A stretch of 64,000 bases of DNA from Undaria pinnatifida. Its lineage: Eukaryota > Sar > Phaeophyceae > Laminariales > Alariaceae. This document shows, in pieces, positions 22,599 through 33,431 of this stretch. The notes below the pieces were generated by a model, which was not told where the DNA came from, searched no databases, and saw nothing but the letters and a program-made list of their open reading frames with translations. The DNA lies in the NCBI GenBank assembly GCA_012845835.1, contig JABAKD010000009.1, positions 6,201,324 to 6,265,323 of the forward strand, given 5' to 3'. Position numbers and translations under genes: made by a program. The first letter of the stretch is position 1; each line of letters begins with the position of its first letter.

Positions 22599-23376
22599 TC
22601 AAATCTCCACGGATCCCTTCTCACGATCCCTCTTGTACTCGCTACCCATGTACCACGTAACCTTGCGTAGATGTTTGGTCGGAAATTTCTTGTTGAAGTC
22701 AGCCACTACCGCATCCGTTACCTCTTTGTTTGCTACGAACTTGGTGTCGTCCACGTGGACCACCAACATCGCTACAACCGCGTCATTCGACATGAGTCGA
22801 AACACGTACGGGTCTACCAGGCACTGCTCAAACCCACACTCTACCAAGGTTGACGACAGTGTAGCTTGTACCATGATCGACCACTCTGCTTCAGCCCGTA
22901 AAGGACTGTGTTGAGTAGGACAACCTTTGACCCGACATGAATCCACACTCAGAGGGAAGCCTCAAGAAAATCTCGGTATCCAACTCTGCCTGAATGAAGG
23001 CCTGGTCAACGTCCAAGTGTCTCAAGTCCCAATCAAGCTTGCACGCCATTGCTGCAATGAGTCCGTTAGACGCGGTCGAGGCGGTGGGGGTAAAAGTTTC
23101 GAAGTAGTAAATTCCCTCCACCTGGCTATAGCTCGTAGCTACCAACCATGCCTTAGCTCTATCTATCATGCCGTGCGCGTCGCCCTTCCACTTCAACAAC
23201 CACTTTGATTCCATGACATTGCTATCTGCGGGAAGTTCAGAAACCTCAACGAAGGTTCTAGCAGCTTCGAGTCCATCAAAATCCGATCTCACCGAGTCCA
23301 TCCAAACGTCCGAATGTCTTGGCGAAGGCGCGGCCGTATGAGACGTCGGTTCCGTTTGGCAATCCGGCAACTTCAT
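22599..23376 (-). pseudogene. Copia reverse transcriptase
   Basis: Two overlapping frames. The N-terminal part (22891-23376) has NVMESKWLLKWKGDAHGMID, YYFETFTPTAS and LDVDQAF, where the first catalytic aspartate lies. The C-terminal part (22599-22946) has VDPYVFRLM and MLVVHVDDTKFVA with the paired aspartates. A frameshift near 22920 separates them. HVDD replaces the more common YVDD. Confidence 0.85.
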
Positions 23377-24107
23377 CTTCTCGCTCCCCGTCTCAGTCGC
23401 AGCCAGTAGTGCCTAGAAAACGCTGCCTCCTTCACAGGGCCCGATCGAACTGACCAGTCCCGCCGCCGCTTCCCGGTTGAGCGCTCAGGTCTTCACCCTC
23501 GTACGTTCCTCCCGAATCTCTTCACCATCGCCCGGTCCAGACATGTGCGCTCCAGGTTGGCGTGCGGCGGACCGGACCGCCGTCGGGGTCTGAATTCCAC
23601 TGTCAGGGGTTGACGCGTAGCTCGGAGCTCCACCGTCAGAGGTGGACGTGTCGCCCAGGGCTCCTCTGTCAGGGGTTAACTCGTTACTCCCATCTCGAGA
23701 GAAAGAATAGCTGTCGGACGATTCACTGCTGGCCGTTGACGTATCTTTCGACTCCGCATCTTAGGCTCGATAATCGTCACTGGCTTGCGTCATCGGATAC
23801 ACCGCACGGAGCTGGTGAGGAATTCCCCTCCCCAATCTCGGCAGTGGAGTCGTCGGGTCAAAGACAAATTTTTCCGTCCGTCCCAGCTCTAACGCGTCCT
23901 CTAGCCCCTGCGGCCCTCCCTGCTCCGGAACCTTCGGCAGCTGGGGTGGCGGCGCTCCCGCATCAGGTGTCGCCTCCCACGTCACGTCTCGAGTTTCCCG
24001 CATCTTTTTCGCCAGCGTGAGATCCGCAAAGAGTCACTTCGGTGGTCGATGCCCGGCCCGAGGTAACAACAGCTCTCGCCCCGGGGTGACGACTTGGACG
24101 GGCCGTT

Positions 24108-24425
24108 CTAGCGGCAGTACGCTGGGCGAAGGAACCGGTGCGATGAGGCAGGTGCGGCAGTACCATACCACATCTCATGCGGAGACTTGTTACTGGAGTT
24201 GGCAGTGGGTGCGGTGTGGTTCAGAGCGTCACAAGACCAATGTACCGCTTCCGCCCACAGGGACTCGTTTGGCGGTAGTTGAACGAGTGGGAAGGTGATA
24301 GGAGCCTGGGTGCACGCAGCAAGTGCTGCGTGATGAATGATGCCTAGAACTCTCTCGACAACACCGTTCTGGTTTGGGGTGTTAGCGTAGGCGAATTCCT
24401 GCTTGATCAAAGACTGTTTGCACAC
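24108..24425 (-). pseudogene. Copia integrase core fragment
   Basis: Encodes AYANTPNQNGVVERVLGIIH (including the catalytic glutamate of the NGVVER motif), then WAEAVHWSCDALNHTAPTAN and SPHEMWYG. This is the second half of the Copia integrase core. The first half is spread over broken frames up to about 24640. Confidence 0.85.
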
Positions 24426-24642
24426 GTATCCAAACTCCCCACCAAAGAGTTCTCATCCGTTGTTAAATTTTACTATCTCAACTTTCGAGGGGACACCGTC
24501 GGCGCGTACATCAGCCAAAAACTTCCTAAACGCGTCTGCTGCTTCCGATTTGTGCTTCAGAAGTAACCCACGCGAGAGATATCATCCTTCGCTAGCATGA
24601 TATACCTCTTACCCGACAGAGAAGGGGTCCTCATGGGGCCAC

Positions 24643-24825
24643 TCAGGTCAACGAAGACCCGTTCCAACCTCTCTGAAGCACGTGACTTCGTACTGCTGGG
24701 GATAGGCTTGCGGAATTCTTTCGCCATAGAACAGCCAGAGTGCAGGGTTTTAGAGTCCCTAACAGTTCTACACCCTGTGATTTCGCAGTATCTCTCAACA
24801 GTAGTTCGTTAGAGTAACCATGCAC
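24643..24825 (-). pseudogene. Copia pre-integrase region fragment
   Basis: Short frame beginning GYSNELLLRDTAKSQGVELL, expected just before the integrase core. It is highly decayed, so the assignment rests mainly on position. Confidence 0.4.
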
Positions 24826-25227
24826 GCAATGGAAGCATTGATGTCCACGTCAGTCTCAGCAGAAGCGGCGCCACCGGGGGCAAGGACGGGAAACGCCAGG
24901 GGGGAATCGCAATCAGATTCCGCGCGGTTCTCAGTGGAGTCAGGTCAAAAGGGGAAACGGCACATAGCCGTTCTCTGGCTATATCCTGTGAGCGAACTTA
25001 GAGTAACTAGATCTATCACTCTCGAACCTCAACCTCCCATCGAAAAGAGAAATGCACAAGCCTTTCTACTCGGTCATGAAACCTACTCCATACTTGTGCG
25101 CGGCCACATCCAACAGTTCAACAGTCACATCTCCGGGGGAGACTACAGTGAGAGTGCCATAACCCACAACGTCGATCAGGTGGTTGTTACCGATCCTTAA
25201 CCTTGTCGTTGCACACTCGTACGTCAC

Positions 25228-25527
25228 TCAACTAGTCCCAGCTGAATGAGTCATGAGAAATGAGGCGCCACTATTTGCTATCCATTTCTTAGCTAAACTC
25301 TCCGTCAAACTCTCGTTGTGTTCCGCAGCACACGAGCTATCAGTACCACCACGCATAGCATTCGCAAGACAATACACAGTCCCACCGCTGTTGTTCTGTC
25401 CCTGTGCACGTCCGTCAGACGTCCTCTCCGAAGCCGGGGGGTGTCTCGAGCCTTGCACTGGTACCACATTTACCCGGGTTCCAAGCAACGGGTGTATTTT
25501 CCCTTCTCCGTATCGTACTATGTTCAA
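25228..25527 (-). pseudogene. Copia protease fragment
   Basis: The frame ends with KWIANSGASFLMTHSAGTS, which is the DSGAS-type active site of Copia protease. The catalytic aspartate is replaced by asparagine (NSGAS), so the enzyme would be inactive. The rest of the frame is tether sequence rich in S, G and A. Confidence 0.75.
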
Positions 25528-25908
25528 GAGATTGTTCGTTTGGGGACGAGAGAATTGTTGCTACCTTCGCTACCTTCGAGGGTAGTTCCTGCATTCGCCG
25601 ATCCCTTGATCGCTACCTACCATTGTTACGGTTGGATCCGCAACACCTCCACGGCTACCCCCACGACCACCCCCGCGTCCACCTCCGGTGACTCCACTCG
25701 AAACCAGTGCCTGTCCCACGTTCTTCCTCTTTAACACGGGAAGTCTCAGGTGCCTCTGTCAGACTATATTATCTATCTCTGCTCGCGTTATCTCATCGCG
25801 ATACACAGAAGCGTGCGTTGCTCGATTTCGTATTCATCCGTCAAAACCCTTACCAATGTTTTGCTCACGTCGTCTTCCGATTTCGGCACACCAAGCGAAG
25901 CAAGAGTA

Positions 25909-26364
25909 CTAACGATCTTGTCTACCTGGTACACGACTATATAATTTTATGAGCTCTTCACCCTTTTCCATCTTTACCATACCAAACGCACCCGACCATT
26001 TGACCTGCGTACCAATTGACCTCGGCAGAAACCAGTTACGAAGAATTTTCCAAGCACCTCTCGGAGACTGCCTTGCAAACGCTCTGTCCAGCAGGTCAGT
26101 GTCAGACATGCTTGGTGCCAAACATATCCACGCGACTCGTGCGCTTCTGATGTGGGCATACGTAAAAACTTGAGAGACAAAGTACTGCGTGTCCTTCGTG
26201 GTGTCACCTACAGTTTTCTCAATGCCTGTGAGTAGAGAACCCAAGCATCCACTTATGGATGAAAACGCCTCAAAATACTTACTCCAAACTGGCAATTTCT
26301 TCGGTTTACCGCAGAATTTGGGAACTGCCTGCTTAAGCCCACTTACTAAATTCTCGCGGGCCAA
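25909..26364 (-). pseudogene. Copia gag
   Basis: Frame encoding VPKFCGKPKKLPVWSKYFEA, DTDLLDRAFARQSPRGAWKI and QVKWSGAFGMVKMEKGEELI. This matches the helical gag domain of Copia elements, where a W in the first helix and an AW..L block are conserved. The nucleocapsid zinc knuckle expected at about 25.6-25.8 kb was not readable. Confidence 0.7.
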
Positions 26365-26654
26365 TGTTTACGCTCTCTACGAACTCCTCGTCTCTACTAG
26401 CCTCGCCTACGCGTGCAACACCAGGGTCCCTGGAAAATTCCCACCGGTTCGGACTTCATTTTTTTGTTCGTTGCTTGGGCTGGACTGGCCCTCTCCTCGG
26501 GCACGGTCGCTGGCCATCCACTCCTCCTCCCGTTGACCTTGCCTGAGCGCACCAAAAATCTCATCATGTCCATCATCTCTTCTTGGTGGTTGATGTGCTC
26601 TCCGTCGACCTCACTTCCAGGCCTTGTGCCGATTCAAACGCGTACACGTTAACG

Positions 26655-27062
26655 TGTTGCAATGAGTCGGTTATGCGTAGAATATCGTGCTTCCAGCACC
26701 CCAGTCTCAGGGAACGAGCTTCACTGCAACACGCAGTGTGAAGTAAATGGTATGTAGATGTCTTTGTTAACTGGTCCCGGACGCGGATGAGAAGGGAAGT
26801 GGTGGGATGGGCTGGTAGGCGCCGGTACACGAAGCCTACATGCTCGACTCCATGTACCACGATGTACTCTTCCAAAGCGATAACATTCCATCATACTAAT
26901 ACCAGAAAGTTCCTAGGGCTGTTCTCAGCAGTCACAAGGATCCAAAAGGAGTATTCCACGTATCATTCCCAAACTACAATATCTCGCAATATCCCGTCGG
27001 ATATCCCGACGTAACCACCGTATGTTTCTACTATTGTTCATTGGGTCAAGCTACATCAAACA
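26655..27062 (-). repeat. Copia 5' LTR
   Basis: Starts TGTTTGATGTAGC on the minus strand and ends CAACA at 26655. The sequence directly after it (minus strand CGTTAACGTG) does not look like the usual initiator-methionine tRNA primer site. Confidence 0.85.
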
Positions 27063-27579
27063 TCGGTGCTCCCGGAGCCCACCAAACCCACCACCGCCCC
27101 GGTGGTCACCCCGCCGCCCAGACACCAGCAGCGCGCGAGTACGCAGAAGCGGAGCGAGTTATCGTCTTGGACAAGCGGGAGCTCCGCCATGCTGAGGAAC
27201 CAAGGACATCAACCACTCCGTTCTGGCACGGGAGCGGGCGGCCATGGTGGTCGCGCGGAGTCTTCGGCGCTGCGCCGGGCTGTCCTCAGGCAGCCCGGAG
27301 CCGGGCCGTGATATAGACAAAGAGCGTAAACTCGGGCGCGACGGTAGTGCACAACCAGGCACATCAGGCGTTCGTGTCGGAGAGGAACCGGGCTATGAGC
27401 CTCAAACACCGCATTCCCACGTGCGCTCTGTGCGGGAAGCCGTGCGAGCCACCATGATGGCAGAAGACGCGCGGTTGTTATCCTCTCGGGACCCCCTTCC
27501 GGCTTTCGACCCGAAAAACCCTGGGCTGCGGGTGGTTTAGGCAGGACCCGTCACCTCCGCCGCTCCGGCCACGGAGCCA

Positions 27580-28010
27580 GTGTGCAGGAACGGGGCAGGG
27601 CGGCTGACCTATGATCCGGCGTTCTCCGGCCTGCAGGACAGTTGGCCACGGCCCGCTGTCCCTCCTGCTCCGGTGCTTCCTCCTGCTTTGATATTCCCTC
27701 CCGCTCTGGTGTTTCCTGTTGCTCCGGAGCTCCCTCTTGGTCCGGTGTTTCCTCCTGGTCCGATTCCTGTTGCTCCGGAGCTCCCTCTTGGTCCGGTGTT
27801 TTGCTTTCTTCTGCTCCGGTGTTTCCTCCTTCTCCGGTACTTCGTCCTGCTCCGCTACCGGCGCCCACGGCAATCACCTCCCCGGTGGCCACCGCGACGC
27901 CTACGCCGGCGCCGGCGGCGTACGACTACGGCCGTCTCGCATCTTTTCTGGTCATGCGGGCTACCCACCCGGAGGTATCGGACTCGGTCTTAATGGCCTT
28001 TTGTGGAAAA
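27580..28010 (+). other. Unrecognised repetitive open frame(s)
   Basis: After a stop at 27538, frames on both strands are open. At 27640-27860 a degenerate repeat of about 15-30 bases (CTCCGGAGCTCCCTCTTGGT and relatives) encodes FPP/LPL/GPVF units on plus or PDQEGAPEQQE units on minus. The plus frame then reads AAYDYGRLASFLVMRATHPE and VSDSVLMAFCGKL, which looks protein-like. It may belong to the same decayed gene or element as the split frame upstream. No function is assigned. Confidence 0.35.
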
Positions 28011-28059
28011 TTGTTTTGTCTTTTTTTTTGCATGACCTATTTGGCATACTGCCACGTGA

Positions 28060-31000
28060 GATCCGTAGGTAATCAATGGACCAGCATGGGAAATCCATCG
28101 ACCGGCACCATGACTCCATGGGACACCCGTTGGCGATTCATGTAGCAGTAGTTGACAAACTTAGGTGGCCCTTGGGAGGCCCGTGCGGAATCCATGCGAG
28201 ACTCATGGGAGACCAACTGGTGATCCTCGGGCGACTCATGGGGGATCCACGCGCGACCCATGGGAGAGCTATGGGTGATCCATGGGACATCTATGGGAGA
28301 CCCATGCGCGACTCATGGGAGATCCATGGCAGACCCATGGACAACATATAGAAGACCCACTAGGCAGTAGCAGATATGCAGGGGTGATCCATAGGCCGAG
28401 GCGCATGAGTGATCCATGGGAGGGCAATGGCAGAGGCATGTGAGACGACTAGGCCAGTAGTAGATGCGCATGGGTGACCCATGGGTCGACACCGCAAACA
28501 CATAGGAGACGCACATGGCAGACACATAGGAGACCCATGGGCCAGCACATGAAACACATGGGGTGACCCATGGTCGAGGGCCAGGGGGTTGACGTGACCC
28601 GCGTGAGATCCATGGCTCCCCCATGTGCTTGTAGTGCTGGCGCGCGGATCTCCCGTGGGGTTCGAGTTCCTCCATGGCGAGTGCTCCCATGAGTTTGGAG
28701 TGTCGTCCATGGGTCCCCCCATGAGCCTCCCACGACTCGTCCATGGGTTTGTCTTTTTGGCTCATTTGCCATGAGTAGTCCATGGATATTCCACGGGTTT
28801 ACAATGCCGGCCTATGGTTCACCCTCGTGTTTGTTGTGCCTGCCCATGGATCGCCCATGATTAGAGAGCTTACCCAATGGGATGTCACGAATCTCCCATG
28901 GGTTTCTTATATGTGTTTGGTGCTGGGTGACCCATGAGTTTGCCATGGGTCTACCATGAGCCGACGATCGATTTGCGCAAAATATCCCACGGATCATCCA
29001 TGGGTGTAGTGTGGCCCATGGGTCTGCCATGGGTCTGCCATGGGTCTGCCATGGGTGTGCCATGGGTGTGCCATGGGTCGCCCATGATGACACATGGGTC
29101 GTCACGCATGGTTTTTATGGTGCTGACCCATGAGTCGTTGCCCGTGGGTCGCCCACGGAATTTCCATGGGGCTCCCATAGGTTTGTATTAGCTTGCTCAT
29201 GGGTCACCCACGGAATCATAGTGACGGATCACGGGGGATCTCCCATGGGTCTCCCATGGCTTTCCCATGGCAGCGTGTCCCATGCGACTCGTACAAAGCT
29301 TCAGGATACAAACTCTAACCCCTGGGAGATCCAAGAGTGATCCATGAAGAATTCATGTGGACGAGCACTCAAAACCCACAGGAGATCCATGGGAGACCCA
29401 TGTGGGTGACTCATGGATGACCGATGGGTGACCCATGAACGATCCATGGGCACCACATGGGCTACTACGGGTTAGAGCTAATAACCCATAGGCGACCCAT
29501 GGTTGACCAATGAATTAGCGTAGTCAATCCATGGGTTACCCATGGGCCAGCACATTAATCCCATGGGAGACCCATGGGAAATCCGTGGGGGACTCGCGGG
29601 CCAGCACGATAAACCCATGGACCAGCACCCTACACCCATGAGAGATCCATAGGGGATTCATGACAGGCCCATGGGCCAGCACCCTAAACGCATGGGTGAT
29701 CCATGGACCAGCACTATAAAACAACGGGAAACCCATCTGAGAACCATAGACGACGCGTCTGGGACCCATGCGCGAGTATTCCGAAGGCATGGGAGACCCG
29801 TCGGAGACCCGTGGGTCGCCCATGAGACACTCTCATGACAGGCCCCTCAACGAACCATGGGCGACCCATTGCCAGCACTTACATGGGGGACCCACGGGCT
29901 TTCCATGAGAACCATGGGTGAGCCATGAGAGAGATGAGTAACCCATGGGAGATCAACGGATCACGATCCATGGGAGATCAATGGGTGACCCATGAGCCAG
30001 CCTACAAACCAATGGGTGATCCATGGACGACCCGTGGGCCAGTACGTTGCACGCGTGATGTATGGGACAGCTGTGAACCCATTGGTGACCCATGGGAGAC
30101 CCATATCAGCCCCATGGGGCCCATTGGAGACCCATGGGCCAAGTACAGCACTATAACGCCATGCTTCACCCATGGGGTAGCCCCAGAAACCTATGGGACG
30201 CCCATGGGCGACCCATGCGCGACCCATGGGTCAGCATTCCGAAGCTATGGGGGAGCCTTGACCAACCCGTGGGGTAGTACCATTAACCCAAGAGTAACCC
30301 GTGGGTCTCTACTATGAACCCATGGGAAACATGTGGCGCGTGCTACAACAGGGGTAGCTCTTCTAGGCCAACCGCTATTTTTAGTCGACATGACTCCCCA
30401 ACTGAGAAACCACCCGATGCCGTTGTATTTTGCCATATAATTGGTCGTATACCTAGACCATGGGATTTTTTGTAGGGTTGCGCTTTTGTTTTATATGACA
30501 GTCCATTTTTGGATTCGGTATGAAACTCCTCAAATTTAGAGCAGAAAATTAGGGTGCACCTCCATAGTAGCACGCGCCCCATGGGTCTGCGCTATAAACC
30601 CATGGGTGACTCATGGGTCAGGAAAACCCATGGACGACCTATTGGCGAGCGCTCTAAACCCATGGATGACCCATGCGTCCCCCTTGGAAGCCATGGACGA
30701 CCTATGAGAGACCCACGGGAGAACCATGGATGACCCGTGGGTGAGCCATTTGTGATTCATGCGTGATCCGCAGGTGACCCATGGGTGACCCATGGGCCGC
30801 CATTATAAACCCATGGGCGACCCACGGATGACCCATGGGCCGGCACTACCAGATACCATATGCTAACGGAGGTGCCATGCGCAAACAATGGGACTGCCCT
30901 CAAACCCATGGGAGACCCATGGGCAACCCCAATCGACCCTTGGGCTAGCTCACTTAATCCAAGGACGATCCACGGGCCATTACCATAAAACAATTGGAGA

Positions 31001-31480
31001 TCTACAGGCCTCTCATAGCGCTCACGGTGCCTGATGGCTCGTGGGACCTCATAACCCTGGGGCCTAGCCTATGGATCGAGAATGGGTAACACATAAATTC
31101 ATATTGCTGGCCCACGGGTCGATCATGAGTAGCCTACGGGTTTACCATGACGTCATAGTGCTGACTCATGAGTCACCCCTGACTCCATAGTGCTCGTAGC
31201 TCGTGGGTCTCCCATGGGTCTACTATGGGTCTGTCATGGAGCTTCCACAGGTATGCCATGGGTCGCCCATGGGTCACCCATGGGTTTACAGTGCTGACCC
31301 ATGGGTCGTCACCCATGGGTTGTCCATGAGTCACATGGGTCGCCCGTGCGTCTCTCATGGGTCTAGGGCACTGGCCCATGGTTCACCAATGGGTTTATAG
31401 TGCTGACCCATGGGTCCAATGGGTCTGCCATGGGTCTGCCATGGCACTGTGTCCCATGGGATTCCCAACGGGCCTTAGAA
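28060..31480. repeat. CCCATGGG palindromic array
   Basis: About 3.4 kb in which CCATGG or close variants recur every 10-30 bases, joined by linkers such as GTGACC, GAGACC and TCTGCC. A local 12-base tandem run, CATGGGTCTGCC, lies at 29020-29075. A longer phrase close to GGGCCAGCACTATAAACCC recurs at about 29548, 29600, 29668, 29705, 30125, 30588 and 30800, and inverted at about 28620 and 31385. Linker orientation is forward at 28060-28600, reverse at 28610-29280, forward at 29320-31010 and reverse at 31060-31470. Many frames on both strands are open because the units lack stops. They should not be read as genes. Confidence 0.9.
30335..30578. mobile_element. MITE with GGCGCGTGCTAC ends, inside the array
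   Basis: A 244-base insertion unlike the surrounding array. It is bounded by perfect 12-base inverted repeats, GGCGCGTGCTAC at 30335-30346 and GTAGCACGCGCC at 30567-30578. The array resumes directly on both sides. Similar ends occur at 39.9 and 58.0-58.3 kb. Confidence 0.7.
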
Positions 31481-33431
31481 GAAGACAAACAGTTGAGAGT
31501 AATACCTGGAATATTATTGTTTCTGCATGCGTTTGTTTCACCTGGACGCAAAATGGCATGTATATTTGGGTGACTGCCGAAGGGTCTCTCAAATAACAGG
31601 TCTATTGTACAAAATACTCATTAGTAACAGCTTAAACAGGAGGAGCGGTCATGTGATCTACGTCGAGATTATGTTATAGGAAGGGTTTTCATGGTTATGG
31701 TCGGAATTTCTTCCACTCGGCAACCACGTGTTTCCAGAGAGCTTGTTTTCGTTCAGGTTAGCCCAACATGCCCGTGCGCGTTGTGTCTACTTGATTGATG
31801 GACAGTCGCTTCATTAGTCTGATGAACCCAAACATCAGTCGTTAGCAGCGTGTAGGCCCCGTCGTGTGATCCTATTCTTGGGTTTGGCAGGCATTCACCT
31901 CGTGAACCCAAACACGACTGACCAAAATACAGCCAGCATGCTGGCTCAAATACAGCCCGTGTACGTAAAAAGCTGCTAGTTTGGCTCCTCTCAATATTAT
32001 TGAAGGTATGTGTAGCACAACAGCCCAAACATATGCTCGCGCACATCAAGCAACACTCACAACACTCCACGGTCATTCAGCTAAAGCGAAACGTGCACGC
32101 TTTATAGCACCAGTGTGCCCGATGAAACCTATTGGCCCAACCTAATTTCCGTCGGCCATCACCAATTTCTCAATCTGCCACTTGTCCCACACGAAAAGCA
32201 TCCGTCACGGTGACACAGTGGTAGAGCTAAGAAGGTCTAGCAAACAATGCCAGTCGGGCAAATAAACCGTTGCTAGAGCTTGGAAGCTTGGCCCGCATAG
32301 CTACACGCACGGTGTCCACTAACCGGCTGAAGGAACTACCACATCATCATTATGGGATGAAGCGCTCATACACGTCCGCCCACTGCCATGACACTGCTAC
32401 TACACTGCCATGGCAGCGCTGTGAAAATCTCCCTCATACACGTACTGATAAAGTATTGCGTATACAGCCACCAACTCATGCGGTAGGGGTTGGAGTCACA
32501 TGAACGTGCCATGATATCCAGTCACACCAATCAATGGTGGTGTTGTCGTCCCTACAATGTGCCTATAACGTACCTATCCTCAATAGACCTTCCTCGCGTG
32601 ACGTACGCGAGAGCACTCTCATCAATAACTACACCTAGTGAATTCGCTCCATCGCTAGGCACGCAAGTTCGGGTCTTCAAGCAAGCAACCTTCACTGAAT
32701 CAACTCCGTTCATCACGTCTTGCCAATTCGAGTCAGGGACGAGCAATCTAGCGTGCGCCCGTCATTCCATCAAGTACCTTGCACACACGCAGCGGCTGCA
32801 TGACGCCGGTTCAGCGCATGCTTGCTGAAAAGACATCGATTCCCCCCCTCGCAAACATACATTGCAACTGCCACCGCTATATCCCAGCCCAACATGCAAC
32901 CTTTTCTCGCTCAGATGAGGTCGGGAGCAGCCCGCCAGAACGAGGGCTCACTACGTGACCACACGTAGACACTGTCAAAGCACCAATTCTCTTGTTTCTG
33001 CCGGCCATCATGCCCATGGACGTGCGTCAGCCAGCATACCGATGGTCGGGAGCATGCTCGTTAGATATGTGAGCTCCCTCGGAAAGCACAGTGTACACCG
33101 CAAAGCCGTCGCTTGGAGAACACGATCGCCGCTACAAATCTGCCAAGAAATGCTAATCTCGCCACATGTATTACCCGTGCCTACGTCAACCACACCTCGC
33201 AATCCTACCTTGCTAATCGACATGCATGCTCTATTGCTCCATATACGGTATGCATGCCGAAAGGTAACTGCAGCAAGAGTACAAACCATGAGTTTTTTTA
33301 CTTCGCGGTTTCGTATTCATTTTCTGCCGTGCAAGTGCACTACAGGGACTCTAGAGCGGAATGTAGTAGGCTAGCAAGATACAACCCTCGCCCGCCGTCG
33401 GCAACTCCTTTCGACGCCAAAATGGCTTGAT
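31481..33431. other. Intergenic stretch, no gene seen
   Basis: It lies between the palindromic array and the 3' end of the coiled-coil gene. It contains a perfect 16-base palindrome AGCCAGCATGCTGGCT at about 31931 and a pair of GTGAACCCAAACA-type segments nearby. No exon is supported. Confidence 0.45.

Larger units (their letters stand above)
21508..27062 (-). mobile_element. Ty1/copia-type LTR retrotransposon, degenerate
   Basis: It is 5555 bases long with 408-base LTRs at both ends. TCGGC (21503-21507) and TCGGT (27063-27067) flank it, a 5-base target duplication with one mismatch. On the minus strand the order is gag, protease, integrase, reverse transcriptase, RNase H fragment, which is the Copia order. 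A purine tract (plus-strand CCTTCCC at 21916) sits next to the downstream LTR. The coding regions carry frameshifts and stops, and the RNase H part is cut off by an inverted LTR piece. It is not expected to be autonomous. Confidence 0.9.
21077..27311 (+). pseudogene. Open frame split by the Copia element
   Basis: The frame opens with ATG at 21077 (SSDFPLNSLHEQDELLSRRL) and stays open to the insertion at 21507. It resumes directly after the element at 27063 (LPEPTKPTTAPVVTPPPRHQ) and ends at a stop at 27309-27311. Removing the element and one copy of the 5-base target duplication leaves the two halves in frame. The product is rich in P, T, R and E, with two related segments (AETQTPPSPN and GRNTDPAFAHP). 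No family is recognised; a host gene or an older retroelement coat-type protein are both possible. Confidence 0.5.

Noticed and set aside
28073-31400. Many frames reading DPWVTHG-type repeats
   Set aside because: They arise because the CCCATGGG units lack stop codons on both strands. The same composition in several frames argues against a protein.
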